DNA of 64,000 bases from CAZNPH01 sp964574985 (GCA_964574985.1 CAZNPH010000017.1:20243-84242), one strand, 5' to 3'; positions 16,536 through 25,875 are shown, counted from the first letter of the stretch. A program made the numbers and translations. Notes: generated from the sequence alone by a model not told the origin.

Positions 16536-17324
16536 ATGTCCGGATCTTACTATTTTGATCTGCAGGCCTCGTGGGGAATGACAAAGCACATGGGCGGCCG
16601 GGAGGCAACAAAAAGGTTAATCGGGGCCTGTAACATTGAAAAGGATTCTTATGTGCTGGATGTGGGATGCGGGGTGGGGATCAATTCGTGTTACATGGCC
16701 AGGGATTATGGATGCAAAGTGACGGGCATAGACCTTTCTGAAATGATGGTCAAAAGATCCAGGGAACGGGCTGCAAGAAAAAAAGTCAAAAACAGAACAG
16801 AATTCATAGTTGCGGATGCACATGACCTTCCGTTTGAAGATGGTGTTTTCGATGCGGTTGTTTGCGAATCCGTGGCGGCCTTTTCTCAGGACAAAAAAAA
16901 ATTAATGAATGAACTTGTGCGGGTTGCCAAATCCGGTGGTTATGTAGGATTGAATGAAGTGACCTGGCTGGAAACCCCGCCTGCAAAACTGGCTGAATAC
17001 CTGTCACGGGTCCTGGGCAATGCGGAATTTTTGAGTCCGGCTGCCTGGAAGGATCTGTTAAACAAGGCAGATATTGCCATCACTGAATCGAGTGTCCAAA
17101 GAACCAATGCCCTCCGCCAATGGCATGATGAAGTCCGGCAGATGGATCCTGCGGAATACTTCAGGGCATGGAAAGAATTTTTCATTATGTTTTTTACAAG
17201 AAAGGAAGTCCGCAAATGGATGTGGGATATCTGCATTCCCCCGCGAAGCATTTTCAGGCTTTTCAGGTATTTCGGATATGGCTTGTATGTTGGCAGAAAG
17301 CGGTCTTTATCCCACACCGGCTGA
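16536..17324 (+). CDS. Class I SAM-dependent methyltransferase
   Basis: From ATG 16536 the protein has 262 residues. Motif I is VLDVGCGVGINS near residue 38, followed by VTGIDLSEMMV (acidic residue of motif II) and the UbiE-like EFIVADAHDLPFEDGVFDAVVCE; a post-motif VRVAKSGGYVGLNE follows. The C-terminal region (about 150-262) is helical, as in sterol or small-molecule methyltransferases. No signal peptide, so cytoplasmic. A TTG codon nine bases upstream could also start translation but is less likely. It follows the propeller-transglutaminase gene by 26 bases and converges on an alpha/beta-hydrolase relic. The substrate cannot be told. Confidence 0.82.
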   Translation: MSGSYYFDLQASWGMTKHMGGREATKRLIGACNIEKDSYVLDVGCGVGINSCYMARDYGCKVTGIDLSEMMVKRSRERAARKKVKNRTEFIVADAHDLPFEDGVFDAVVCESVAAFSQDKKKLMNELVRVAKSGGYVGLNEVTWLETPPAKLAEYLSRVLGNAEFLSPAAWKDLLNKADIAITESSVQRTNALRQWHDEVRQMDPAEYFRAWKEFFIMFFTRKEVRKWMWDICIPPRSIFRLFRYFGYGLYVGRKRSLSHTG

Positions 17325-17330
17325 GTCCTT

Positions 17331-17644
17331 TTAGTCATTTGCGGCTATCCAATCCATGATCAGCTTGAATCCTTCATCCCTGTGGGAGATATGTTCTTCC
17401 TTTCCCTCTTTCAACACCGTTTCATAAAACCAATGATCACACCCCGCCAACCGCTGACAAGGAAAATAACCGGTTTGTCTTCTTCAATTCCTTTTTCAGA
17501 AACGTAAAAACTGATGTCTCCAAGCTGTGCGTCTCGGAAGTGAAATGCTTTAAGGCCTTAGTCCGCCGGAGTGATCCCTTGTCCGGTTACAACCTGTATG
17601 AAAAACATGAGGATGATGGCGAAAAAGTAACAGTTTTTTTTCAT
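17331..17644 (-). pseudogene. Alpha/beta-hydrolase remnant
   Basis: On the minus strand ATG at 17644 opens a signal peptide (NCYFFAIILMFFIQVVTGQ) that ends at an in-frame TAA 25 codons later. The frame then resumes with FHFRDAQLGDISFYVSEKG and DKPVIFLVSG. These resemble the start of secreted Bacteroidota alpha/beta hydrolases. After another break, the last codons (HRDEGFKLIMDWIAAND, stop at 17331) look like the C-terminus of the same family. The central 250 or so residues with Ser, Asp and His are gone. Stop codons, a frameshift and a large deletion mark it as dead. Confidence 0.6.
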
Positions 17645-17732
17645 GACTTTGGGTTTTGCGATTTTTGCGAGGGGATGATTTGATGATTTTTTTCTGAGTT
17701 CATTCCTTTGTTGCCGGAGCGTGACAATTTCA

Positions 17733-19211
17733 TCAATTGATGGCTATGAAGGTTGTTGTTGTTCCCCTGGGAGGATCATAAATGATCGACCCCTTTTGTG
17801 CTTCGAACACCCCGATCTCCTTATACAATTCCGAACCGTCCCGGTTTGTCCGGAAGGCCCTGAAGCGTGTGCTTTCGGTTCCTTTCAGCCGGATCTCAAT
17901 GGGCAATGACCATATATAAATGTTGCTGGAAAGCACAAAGGCATCCGGTTGACCGGTGTTATTCCCTGAAAAAGCAATGATGAATGCCTGGGGACTGGCC
18001 AGAGTTGCTTTTGCTACTGCCATTCCACGGCGTCCTGCCCGGGTCAGTTGCTTGTAGGTATAATATCCTTTCATCACTTCGTATGTGCCGTCATCATGCA
18101 CGGTAAAGGCGTTTCCGGGGTTCGGGTCGCCGCCGGTCCATTGTGAGGGATTCTGAATGCCTGCCCAGGGAATGATGGCATTTACCCTGGCTGAATATAT
18201 GTTTTCATGGACCATTCTGACAAAATGAACTCCCATGTTTCCCCAGCTGAAGGAGGTTACCCAGGCGTGGAGACCGGGTCTTTTCTGACGCAGAAGTCCG
18301 GTGGTCAGATCATTGGCCGTTCCGTAACTCAGTTTTCCGGGATCTCCGTTGATGAAACCATGGGTGGTCAGTATCCCCAGATTGCCGAGTGCTTCATCAT
18401 CATTGTACAGAGCATCAGCATATCCCCAGTAATAGAAACGGGTCCAGTTGGAGGGTTCTCCGTTGGTTGTTTTTACTTTGTTGAGGCCATGTTCTGTAAG
18501 GACGCCGGGGAGAACTTTCAGGAAGCGGTTTGCCTGTCCGGGCGGCCAGTACATGTTGTAGTCGAATTTTTCCATGCGCTGGGTGCCTTTTTTGAAATTC
18601 CAGCGGTAGAAATCTTCACCTTCGTTGTGCAGGGAAATGTATTTGACAGGATAGTCATGATCAACAAGATATTTGATCCAGTGGGCCATGTAATTGCAGA
18701 GATTATGAGTGTGTGCAGTATCCAGGTCCCTGCCGCCGATGAATTTTTGCCGGGTTGCCCAGGCGGGGGGTCCGTATAATGTGGTGATGATTTCCAGCTC
18801 ATCGCCCCTGTTCCGAGTGATTTCCAGGCCGTTATGAACAAAATAGCGCATGTTTTCCGTGGTGCCTTCGTGGTTGAAAATCCCTTCCGGTTCCTTTTGA
18901 TGATACGGATCCAGGAACATCTTGACGATTTGTAACTGTAAACCGTCTTCTCCGAAAATCATTTCCAGTATTTCCTTTTTTTGTTTTTCGGACAGAAGGC
19001 TGAAACCCCCGTAATCCTGAGGATTTTTTGCGTAATCCCTGGTTTGGGACGCTTCAACATAATTGAATCCGAATCCGTCCCAGTCAAGGATTTTTTCGCC
19101 AAAATCGATTTCGGCCGGGATGGTATTCATTTCGGTTACCTGGGATTTCATTCCGGTGATCAGCAGGAATGAGAGAAGCAGGCCGAGCGGGATGTAATGA
19201 ATTTTTTTCAT
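17733..19211 (-). CDS. Secreted GH30-like (clan GH-A) glycoside hydrolase
   Basis: Starting at ATG 19211 (an in-frame ATG at 19223 is also possible) the protein has 492 residues with a signal peptide. The barrel shows LDWDGFGFNYVE, TTLYGPPAWATRQ and SLHNEGED, where E197 is the likely acid/base. C-terminal PWAGIQNPSQW and a beta-sandwich tail complete a GH30-like layout. At the usual nucleophile position the sequence reads HAWVTSFSWGN, with no Glu of the expected WxTE type. It either uses another residue or belongs to a divergent clan GH-A group. It is transcribed divergently from the GH2 gene, 76 bases away. Substrate unknown; beta-1,6-galactan or glucuronoxylan are the GH30 precedents. Confidence 0.72.
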   Translation of the reverse strand: MKKIHYIPLGLLLSFLLITGMKSQVTEMNTIPAEIDFGEKILDWDGFGFNYVEASQTRDYAKNPQDYGGFSLLSEKQKKEILEMIFGEDGLQLQIVKMFLDPYHQKEPEGIFNHEGTTENMRYFVHNGLEITRNRGDELEIITTLYGPPAWATRQKFIGGRDLDTAHTHNLCNYMAHWIKYLVDHDYPVKYISLHNEGEDFYRWNFKKGTQRMEKFDYNMYWPPGQANRFLKVLPGVLTEHGLNKVKTTNGEPSNWTRFYYWGYADALYNDDEALGNLGILTTHGFINGDPGKLSYGTANDLTTGLLRQKRPGLHAWVTSFSWGNMGVHFVRMVHENIYSARVNAIIPWAGIQNPSQWTGGDPNPGNAFTVHDDGTYEVMKGYYTYKQLTRAGRRGMAVAKATLASPQAFIIAFSGNNTGQPDAFVLSSNIYIWSLPIEIRLKGTESTRFRAFRTNRDGSELYKEIGVFEAQKGSIIYDPPRGTTTTFIAIN

Positions 19212-19225
19212 AGAATCATACATTA

Positions 19226-19255
19226 TTGCACAGGTAATTTACAATTTTATTTATT
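19226..19255 (+). promoter_or_regulatory. Candidate promoter for the GH2 gene
   Basis: TTG at 19226-19228 is followed after 19 bases by TATTTATT (19248-19255), a partial match to TAnnTTTG, in the divergent region between the GH30-like and GH2 genes. The start codon is 32 bases further. The match is imperfect and the region is AT-rich, so chance is possible. Confidence 0.3.
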
Positions 19256-19287
19256 TATTAACTTGGGAATGAAAAAATTGATTAATC

Positions 19288-21423
19288 ATGAAACAAATGA
19301 CCCTTTTATTATTGCTCGGTGCCGTGCTGGCCGGATGCCGGTCAAAAGACACAAAAAGACAGGAAATCGATCTCAACGGCCGTTGGGAGATCGCCAGAAC
19401 AGGAACGGGTGAGGAAATGCCGGAAAAATTTGCTTCGCAGGTTCAGGTACCCGGACTGGTGGATCTGGCCGTTCCTTCCATGGACGGGGAGGACGGATCC
19501 TATGATAATTCCCTGTACTGGTACAGGACGAATTTCAGCCTGGATCACAGGGGCAAACAAATTGTCCGGCTGAAGATCAACAAAGCCAAATACCATACCC
19601 GCGTATATGTCAACAGACAAAAGGCGGGTGAACATGTGTGCAATTTTACCCCGGGTTATTTTGACCTGAAGCCATATTTACATCCCGGGGGGGCGGAGAA
19701 TGAACTGGTCATTGCCGTGGGTTGCAAGAACAATCTTCCGGATACGGTGACCGATGGCAATGATTATGAAAAAATCAGGTACATCCCGGGAATATACGAT
19801 GAGGTAAAGCTGATATTGTCCAATCCGCCATATATCAGCAGGATACAGACAGCACCGCAGATTGACAAAGAGTGTGTGCGCATAGTTGCGGAAATTGAAG
19901 CAGACGGTGACCGGAGGACCGGGGAGACGATCCGTTATGTGATCAGGGAGCTTGATTCAGGCAAAGAGGTTGCCCGGGCATCCGGTGCGGAAGGAGAATC
20001 CACCGGCGGCAACCGGATCCGGTATGATTTTACTGAGGAAATTCCCGGGTGCCGTTTATGGTCCCCGGAGGATCCCTTTCTCTATGAACTGGAAATTTCT
20101 ACCCGCAGTGACCGGAAAAAGGTCAGATTCGGGATGCGCAGTTTTCATTTCAAAAAAGGAGGTGATGTGGCCTTGCTCAACGGCAGACCCTATTACATGA
20201 GGGGAACCAATGTTTGTATATTCCGCTTTTTTGAGGACCCGGCCCGGAAATACCTGCCATGGGACGAGCAATGGGTAACCAAACTTCACAGCAGGTTCAA
20301 GGATATGAACTGGAACAGCATCCGTTATTGCATCGGTTTCCCCCCCGAAAGATGGTATGAGATCGCAGACAGCCTCGGATTGATGATCCAGGATGAATAC
20401 CCGATATGGACGGGAACGGATGATTTCAATGAATTGCTGCCGGGAGTGACACCGGAAAGACTGGCCGGAGAATATACGGAATGGATGCATGAACGGGCCA
20501 ATCATCCCTGCGTGGTCATCTGGGATGCACAAAACGAATCGGTGAACGAAACCACGGGAAAGGCCATTCAGCTTGTCCGGCATCTGGATCTTTCCGGGAG
20601 GCCGTGGGATAACGGATGGGCGTCTCCGGTCAGTGAAACGGATTGCATTGAATCCCATCCCTACCTGTTTGTGAGGTATCTTCACCAGGAAGAAAGTCCG
20701 TCCGACCAGGGGGTACTGAAGGATCTTTTGTCTGAAGTCCGTTTACCCGGTAACGACCCCAATGAGCGTTCCCCGGCACCAAACGGAAAGCGGTACCGGA
20801 ACGCCGTCATCAACAATGAATATGGCTGGCTGTGGCTGAACCGCGACGGCACCACCACCCGGCTGACGGATCAGGTTTATCAAAAGGTTTTTCCTGAAGT
20901 CACCACCCCCGAAGAAAGGTTCCGGGTCTATGCCCGGCATCTTGGCATGCTTACCGAATACTGGAGGGCGCACCGCAAGTGCGCAGCGGTGATGCATTTC
21001 TGCGGGCTCGGATATTCACGTCCCGATCCACCGAAAGGCCACACCAGTGACAACTTCATTGATCTCGAAAACCTGGTGCTGGAACCCCATTTTGTTCAGT
21101 ATGTCAAACCGGCATTTGATCCGGTCGGACTCATGATCGATTTTTGGGATAAAAATGCAGAGTCCGGAAGCACCCTGCGGGTGCCGGTCCATGTCATCAA
21201 TGATACCCATGAGGCCTGTGCGGATTCTGTCAATCTGTACATTGAGCGGGAAGGAACGGTCCTGAAACGGTTGTCCGCTCCCTGTGAAATTGATGCCCTG
21301 GGAAAGGAGATCTTTGAATTTGACATTACCGTACCCTCTGAAAAAGGCCGGTACCGCCTGGTAGCCGAACTGATCCGGGATACCCGGCCGGTACGCAGTA
21401 TCCGGGATTTTGCTGTCAGATGA
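19288..21423 (+). CDS. GH2 family glycoside hydrolase lipoprotein
   Basis: The 711-residue lipoprotein (lipobox VLAGC) has the GH2 order: a jelly-roll sugar-binding domain (WYRTNFSLDHRGKQIV), an Ig-like domain, and a TIM barrel beginning around residue 295 (YYMRGTNVCIFRF). The acid/base is E417 in DAQNES, and E511 in INNEYGW is the probable nucleophile. A C-terminal Ig-like domain ends the protein. GH2 enzymes cleave beta-galactosides, beta-glucuronides or beta-mannosides with retention. The context with a GH30-like enzyme and a toroid protein suggests side-chain removal from a plant or algal polysaccharide. Specificity cannot be told from motifs. Confidence 0.85.
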   Translation: MKQMTLLLLLGAVLAGCRSKDTKRQEIDLNGRWEIARTGTGEEMPEKFASQVQVPGLVDLAVPSMDGEDGSYDNSLYWYRTNFSLDHRGKQIVRLKINKAKYHTRVYVNRQKAGEHVCNFTPGYFDLKPYLHPGGAENELVIAVGCKNNLPDTVTDGNDYEKIRYIPGIYDEVKLILSNPPYISRIQTAPQIDKECVRIVAEIEADGDRRTGETIRYVIRELDSGKEVARASGAEGESTGGNRIRYDFTEEIPGCRLWSPEDPFLYELEISTRSDRKKVRFGMRSFHFKKGGDVALLNGRPYYMRGTNVCIFRFFEDPARKYLPWDEQWVTKLHSRFKDMNWNSIRYCIGFPPERWYEIADSLGLMIQDEYPIWTGTDDFNELLPGVTPERLAGEYTEWMHERANHPCVVIWDAQNESVNETTGKAIQLVRHLDLSGRPWDNGWASPVSETDCIESHPYLFVRYLHQEESPSDQGVLKDLLSEVRLPGNDPNERSPAPNGKRYRNAVINNEYGWLWLNRDGTTTRLTDQVYQKVFPEVTTPEERFRVYARHLGMLTEYWRAHRKCAAVMHFCGLGYSRPDPPKGHTSDNFIDLENLVLEPHFVQYVKPAFDPVGLMIDFWDKNAESGSTLRVPVHVINDTHEACADSVNLYIEREGTVLKRLSAPCEIDALGKEIFEFDITVPSEKGRYRLVAELIRDTRPVRSIRDFAVR

Positions 21424-21463
21424 TTGAATAAAATAACTGCTGGAAAATAATCAAATAAGTAAA

Positions 21464-23692
21464 ATGAAAAAGAAAAGAACTGAAAACCGGAAATTCAACC
21501 GAAATAGTTTTATCATTATTCTGGTGATTATACTGGCATGGCCATTGGCCGGAACCACCCGCGCATTTGCAGACATCCCCCCAAAACACCGGGATGCCGC
21601 TTACGCAGGGGAATCTTTTGTCCTGGAAAATGATCACCTGAGACTGGTCCTTTACAAACGCCCTGGCGGATGGGGATGGGGCGAACTATATGGCCCTGCC
21701 GGGGAAGGGACTGAACGGCAGTATATGGGCATTATTGAACACCTGGCCGAAGTGGATGTTGTCGGTCACATTCATGCATTGCGGCTTGAGGCCGATGAAC
21801 TGGAGCTGCGTCAGGAGAACGGCCGGCAGGAACTGCATTTTGACCTGCATGTACAGACACCGGAAGAGGCCTGCTGGGTCTGGGGCAATGCCAACGCGGT
21901 CGAAGGCAAACTTGTCCTGACCCTGCCCGACAACGAACCCCGGGTGAACTACCGGCTGGAGGTATACCCTGAATTCCGGCTTTTCTACCGGAACGTCCGT
22001 GGCCCCTGGCTGAGAGTAGGTGCCTATGATTTCGGAGACGAACGGACCGATGCCATGTTCCCGGGACTGGAATGGCTTACCGGGAATGAATGGTCAAGCG
22101 GTACGGATTTTCATTCCATTGAGAATTCCCCCCGGTGGACACCACATCCGCATAAAGTCCATATCCCCATGATGGTTATCAGCCACCGGGGCCTGGCGGT
22201 GAGCCTGACCTGGCCGGCAAGACAGAACAATGTTGACGTGTTTAGCCGTATGCAAGGATTGCAGCCCGTTTTCGCATCGCCTAATTTCATTGATCGCCGC
22301 AGCGAACATTTGATGGGGCTGATGTTGCCGACGGTGGTTTCGGGCCTGGATGAGAATACCCTGGAAGCAGACCCTCCCGTTATGATGCCAAGAAGACAGG
22401 GTCTGCAAATGGAAGCCGGTATTGAAGTTCACCGGGGCAGGAGCATGGATGCCGTGCTTGCCTGGATCGACAGGAACGGAATGCCTGAACCCGGTGAACC
22501 CCGCTGGGACTGGCAGGAGGCCCTGGACAAAATAGCCCGCGCGTACAATACGCATTTCTGGGAAGAAGGGAAGGGATGGACGTATCGCAGAAACCGCAAT
22601 CTGAGCTGGGTACTGGCCAAAGAAGCGGGCGAAGAATGGCTTCATCACCCCCATATGTATCCCCACTTCATCGACTGGTATATTGAAAACGGGCGGGACC
22701 GGGAGTTGGCGGCCGGACTCAGGAAGAAGGCACGGTGGTGCCGCGGTCAGCCAGGCTATACCGGCAGATCCGCCGGGGGGAAGAAAATCCCCGGGATCCT
22801 GGAAATGTTCCGGTGGTATACGGATGAGCAATTGCGGGAACTGGGTGATTTCTATCTCGGGATGCAGGAGGATAACGGCAATTTCCCCTTCGATCCGCGG
22901 GGAAGGCATCAAACCGTACATTTGAAAATGGCAAGCCGCTGGCGCCCAATGGGCCAGCCGGGAGATTCTGCACTGGATTTGTGTATGACACCTGCCATCG
23001 CACTGTTGCAGATCGGGGACCTGTTTGATGAGCAGGAATATCTTCGGGCAGCAAGAAAAACTCTTGACTATGCCATGCAGTGGGAACGGCCTGAAGGGGG
23101 TGACTGGTGGGAAACGCCTCTGCATGCACCCAACCTGCTAACGGCAGGACATGCAGCAATGGCCTACTGGATGGGGTATCAGGTGTTCGGTGAGAAGAGA
23201 TACCTTGACCGGGCAGTATATTTCATGCGCGGCGTATTGCCCTTCACCTATCTCTGGGAACCCCCGGGAAAATCACTTTTATATGATACAAAACCGCTCT
23301 ACGGGACCACCGGCTGGCACTATATGGCCTGGACCAACCGGTGTGTGCTTTGGCAGATCCTCCGGATATTCAACCGGTCACAGCAAATCGGTTTTCACTG
23401 GGATACGGTAGATTCCGGTGTCGATTGGGATACCTACCGCAGGGGAGTGGCTGCGGCCGGACTCGAATGGCTGGTGGATCATGAAGATCCGGAATGGATG
23501 AGGAGATGTGAAAGCCGTGATGAAGAGGTTTTGGGGGGATTGGCCGACATGGCCATGGCCGATGTACACGATCCGGTGGACGATATGTTCGGCGGATTGG
23601 GCTTCCGGCTGGAACCGGCTCCCCTGGCTGCCATCATCATTCAACTGCTGAATGCATCGGAAAAATCTCAATTAAGAAAATTGAAAATATGA
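21464..23692 (+). CDS. Secreted protein with predicted alpha/alpha-toroid, function unknown
   Basis: The 742-residue protein has a basic N-terminus and long hydrophobic signal (IIILVIILAWPLAG). The first 330 residues look beta-rich, rich in Trp and Gly (GGWGWGELYGPAGEG). From about residue 350 the sequence is helical with repeated Trp/Tyr-containing helix pairs (GILEMFRWYTDEQL, AARKTLDYAMQW, HAAMAYWMGYQVFG), as in six-hairpin glycosidase or polysaccharide-lyase toroids. I do not recognise the family, and no catalytic motif can be named. Its stop overlaps the start of the PurD-like gene by four bases, a surprising partner for a secreted protein. An enzyme acting on a uronic-acid polymer is possible but unproven. 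Confidence 0.6.
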   Translation: MKKKRTENRKFNRNSFIIILVIILAWPLAGTTRAFADIPPKHRDAAYAGESFVLENDHLRLVLYKRPGGWGWGELYGPAGEGTERQYMGIIEHLAEVDVVGHIHALRLEADELELRQENGRQELHFDLHVQTPEEACWVWGNANAVEGKLVLTLPDNEPRVNYRLEVYPEFRLFYRNVRGPWLRVGAYDFGDERTDAMFPGLEWLTGNEWSSGTDFHSIENSPRWTPHPHKVHIPMMVISHRGLAVSLTWPARQNNVDVFSRMQGLQPVFASPNFIDRRSEHLMGLMLPTVVSGLDENTLEADPPVMMPRRQGLQMEAGIEVHRGRSMDAVLAWIDRNGMPEPGEPRWDWQEALDKIARAYNTHFWEEGKGWTYRRNRNLSWVLAKEAGEEWLHHPHMYPHFIDWYIENGRDRELAAGLRKKARWCRGQPGYTGRSAGGKKIPGILEMFRWYTDEQLRELGDFYLGMQEDNGNFPFDPRGRHQTVHLKMASRWRPMGQPGDSALDLCMTPAIALLQIGDLFDEQEYLRAARKTLDYAMQWERPEGGDWWETPLHAPNLLTAGHAAMAYWMGYQVFGEKRYLDRAVYFMRGVLPFTYLWEPPGKSLLYDTKPLYGTTGWHYMAWTNRCVLWQILRIFNRSQQIGFHWDTVDSGVDWDTYRRGVAAAGLEWLVDHEDPEWMRRCESRDEEVLGGLADMAMADVHDPVDDMFGGLGFRLEPAPLAAIIIQLLNASEKSQLRKLKI

Positions 23693-25011
23693 AAGTATTA
23701 CTGATTGGCCGCTGGGGGAAAACCCATGCCCTGGGGAAAGCCCTGGCGAAAAGCAAGGACGTAGTCCTGCATTCCCTGATGGACAAAAAAAACAACGGGA
23801 TAGCAGAAATCTCCCGGCATTATGCGCTGTGTGACATCCGAAATGTCAATGAGATCGAAAAATATGTGATAGAACATAAGATCGAAATGATCGTGGTGGT
23901 TCCCGAACTGGCTTTGGAACAAGATATTACCACGTATTTTATTGAAAAGGGCATACCCTGTGTAGGCCCCACCGAATTTTGCACCAAACTGGAAGCTGAC
24001 AAAGGTTTCGTAAGGAAATTGATGGAAGAATTCAACATCGATGCTTCACCGGTTTTTAAGGTATTTGATGACAAGGCAGAAGCGACCGGCTATATTAGGA
24101 GTTGTTCGTTCCCTGTCGCGGTTAAGCCCGCCGGCATTACTGAAGGAGACGGGGTTAAGGTCATGGGTATACAGATAGAGGGCAGGGACGAGGCCGCTCG
24201 ATATGTTGAAGAGGTTTTCGATCGATCCATCGGTGAATTGCCCGGTGTGGTCATTGAAGAAAAGATCAGGGGAGAGGAATATACGCTGCAGTTTTTCTGT
24301 GACGGGGAACACGTCATACCGATGCCGGCGGTTCGTGATTATAAACTCCTGGAAGAAGGGGACAGGGGGCTGAATACCCCCGGCATGGGATCCTATTCCT
24401 GTGCCGATCACATGCTCCCTTTTCTCAGCAGGCAGGATTTTGAAAAAAGTGTGACCATCATTAAAAGAATACTTGATGCGCTAAAGGAAAAGCACAACGA
24501 AAAATTCAAAGGATTTTTGTCCGGGCAATATATGCTGACTGCCGATGGTGTCAAATTAATTGAGATCAATGTAAGGCCAGGTGATTCTGAAATACTCAAT
24601 ATGGTGCCCATCCTCGGGACCGACTTTCTTCAGATATGCATGTCCATTTATGAAGGAAGTCTTGATGAGGCCGGAATTTCATTTGAGGAAAAAGCAACCG
24701 TTTGCAAATATGCTGTACCGGAAGGATTCCCGACCCCTTCCGGAAATGTTGCCGTACAGATAGACAGAAAGAGGATCGGTCAGATTGGCGCACACTTATT
24801 TCAATCCTGTTTTGAGGCAGGGGAGGGGATCTACGAACCGAGTCCGCGCCTCTTTGCCATCACCGGTACCGGGGATACCCTGGCGGAAGCATACGAAAAT
24901 TGCGAGGAAGGCCTTTCCTGTATCCGGGGCGATCGCATCTTTCACCGGAAAGACATCGGGACACCGGAACTCACCGGTGCATACAAAAGATTCAATTTTA
25001 TTAACAGATAA
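23689..25011 (+). CDS. PurD-like ATP-grasp ligase (phosphoribosylamine-glycine ligase family)
   Basis: The 440-residue cytoplasmic protein follows the PurD plan. The N-terminal GAR-ligase domain starts LLIGRWGKTHALGKAL. The ATP-grasp core has FPVAVKPAGITEGDGV near residue 145, VIEEKIRGEEYTLQFF near 190 and GLNTPGMGSYS near 230. The metal-binding IEINVRPGDSE near 290 and a C-terminal domain follow. The 'PMP….D(H/Y)K…EGD.G.NT.GMGS' run is typical of archaeal-type PurD. Several usual residues differ (RPGDSE for RFGDPE). It overlaps a secreted toroid gene and precedes an acetyltransferase, not other pur genes. Either it is the cell's PurD in an odd place or a paralogue that ligates another amine and amino acid. 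Family call is sound. Confidence 0.78.
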   Translation: MKVLLIGRWGKTHALGKALAKSKDVVLHSLMDKKNNGIAEISRHYALCDIRNVNEIEKYVIEHKIEMIVVVPELALEQDITTYFIEKGIPCVGPTEFCTKLEADKGFVRKLMEEFNIDASPVFKVFDDKAEATGYIRSCSFPVAVKPAGITEGDGVKVMGIQIEGRDEAARYVEEVFDRSIGELPGVVIEEKIRGEEYTLQFFCDGEHVIPMPAVRDYKLLEEGDRGLNTPGMGSYSCADHMLPFLSRQDFEKSVTIIKRILDALKEKHNEKFKGFLSGQYMLTADGVKLIEINVRPGDSEILNMVPILGTDFLQICMSIYEGSLDEAGISFEEKATVCKYAVPEGFPTPSGNVAVQIDRKRIGQIGAHLFQSCFEAGEGIYEPSPRLFAITGTGDTLAEAYENCEEGLSCIRGDRIFHRKDIGTPELTGAYKRFNFINR

Positions 25012-25021
25012 TGAAAATTCC

Positions 25022-25498
25022 ATGGACGTAATCACTCCGTCTGACGATGATATTCCGGAAATTCACCGGCTGATCGGTGAGCTGAAGGGATTGGTCCGGC
25101 ACCCGGTCCATTTTTACAGCATCATGATCCGGTATTTCAGGAATTCATTTTTTATTATTAAGGAAACCGGCAAAATCATCGGTTTTGTCTGGGGTTTCGT
25201 ATCCCAGACAGATCCCGGTGTATTGTTCCTGTGGCAGATCGGCGTGGCCAAACCGTTTTGGGGGAAGAAAATTGCACACAAGCTCATTGAACGCTTCATT
25301 GAATGTGCAAGAGAACATGGCTGCATAAAGGTTCATGCCACCGTTGAAACCGGGAATTTTGCATCATGGAAGATGTTCGAAAAAATGGGATTCAGGAATA
25401 TCAGCTCAGGCAATACCATTGTTGAAAACGGGCGGAAAGCCATGGTCAATTATTACGGAAGCGGGACCAACCAGATCCTGTATGAATACACTCTGTAA
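25022..25498 (+). CDS. GNAT acetyltransferase, EctA (diaminobutyrate acetyltransferase)-like
   Basis: From ATG 25022 the protein has 158 residues and starts 10 bases after the PurD-like stop. The fold is GNAT: GFVWGFVS strand, then VLFLWQIGVAKPFWGKKIAHKL with the acetyl-CoA pyrophosphate loop, and TVETGNFASWKMFEKMGF at the end. The order VLF(L/V)WQ(I/V).V and T(V/I)..(D/G)N.AS resembles diaminobutyrate acetyltransferase of ectoine synthesis. No ectB or ectC is nearby, so ectoine production is not supported. Acetylation of a small amino acid made or used by the ATP-grasp partner is an inference. Family confidence is high, substrate low. Confidence 0.78.
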   Translation: MDVITPSDDDIPEIHRLIGELKGLVRHPVHFYSIMIRYFRNSFFIIKETGKIIGFVWGFVSQTDPGVLFLWQIGVAKPFWGKKIAHKLIERFIECAREHGCIKVHATVETGNFASWKMFEKMGFRNISSGNTIVENGRKAMVNYYGSGTNQILYEYTL

Positions 25499-25577
25499 TT
25501 TTGATCATTGAATGCAATCAACTATGCTGGTCTATCTTCCTCAATGATGGCAAAATCAATTGTCTCTGTATTGGTTT

Positions 25578-25875
25578 TCATGGCGAGTCCGGCCCTGCTT
25601 CGGGATAATCATCCGGCAACATTTCGTTTTCTCTTTGCAGGGCATGACTCCTGATGGTGTAAGGTACTTTGCCGTCTCCGTGAGGATTTACAGGACACTG
25701 GCAATGAGCAAATGTAACTGCATCATGTAGTCTGTCTATACCGGTAACATCTCCGATGAAGCTGGGCTTCCCTGTAACGTGGATGCCGAATAACCCGGGT
25801 AATCAGACTTTTGATGGTTATGCCGTCTGCATGATATTTCGCCATCAGCTTTTTCATTCCCCAGTACATCCTTGC
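25578..25875 (-). pseudogene. Sugar (L-fucose-type) isomerase remnant
   Basis: On the minus strand a C-terminal piece reads GIHVTGKPSFIGDVTGID, then VTFAHCQCPVNPHGDGK, then YTIRSHALQREN, ending at TGA 25578-25580. 'FAHC..P' followed by 'Y.IRSHA' is characteristic of the L-fucose/L-arabinose isomerase-like family. Upstream in another frame is MKKLMAKYHADGITIKS, which resembles an earlier segment of the same family. The intervening 100 or so residues and the N-terminal half are missing. It is a deleted, frameshifted remnant. The 100 bases between it and the CcdA gene hold nothing I recognise. Confidence 0.5.

Noticed and set aside
25022..25498. Ectoine biosynthesis
   Set aside because: The GNAT resembles EctA, but no ectB, ectC or aminotransferase is adjacent.
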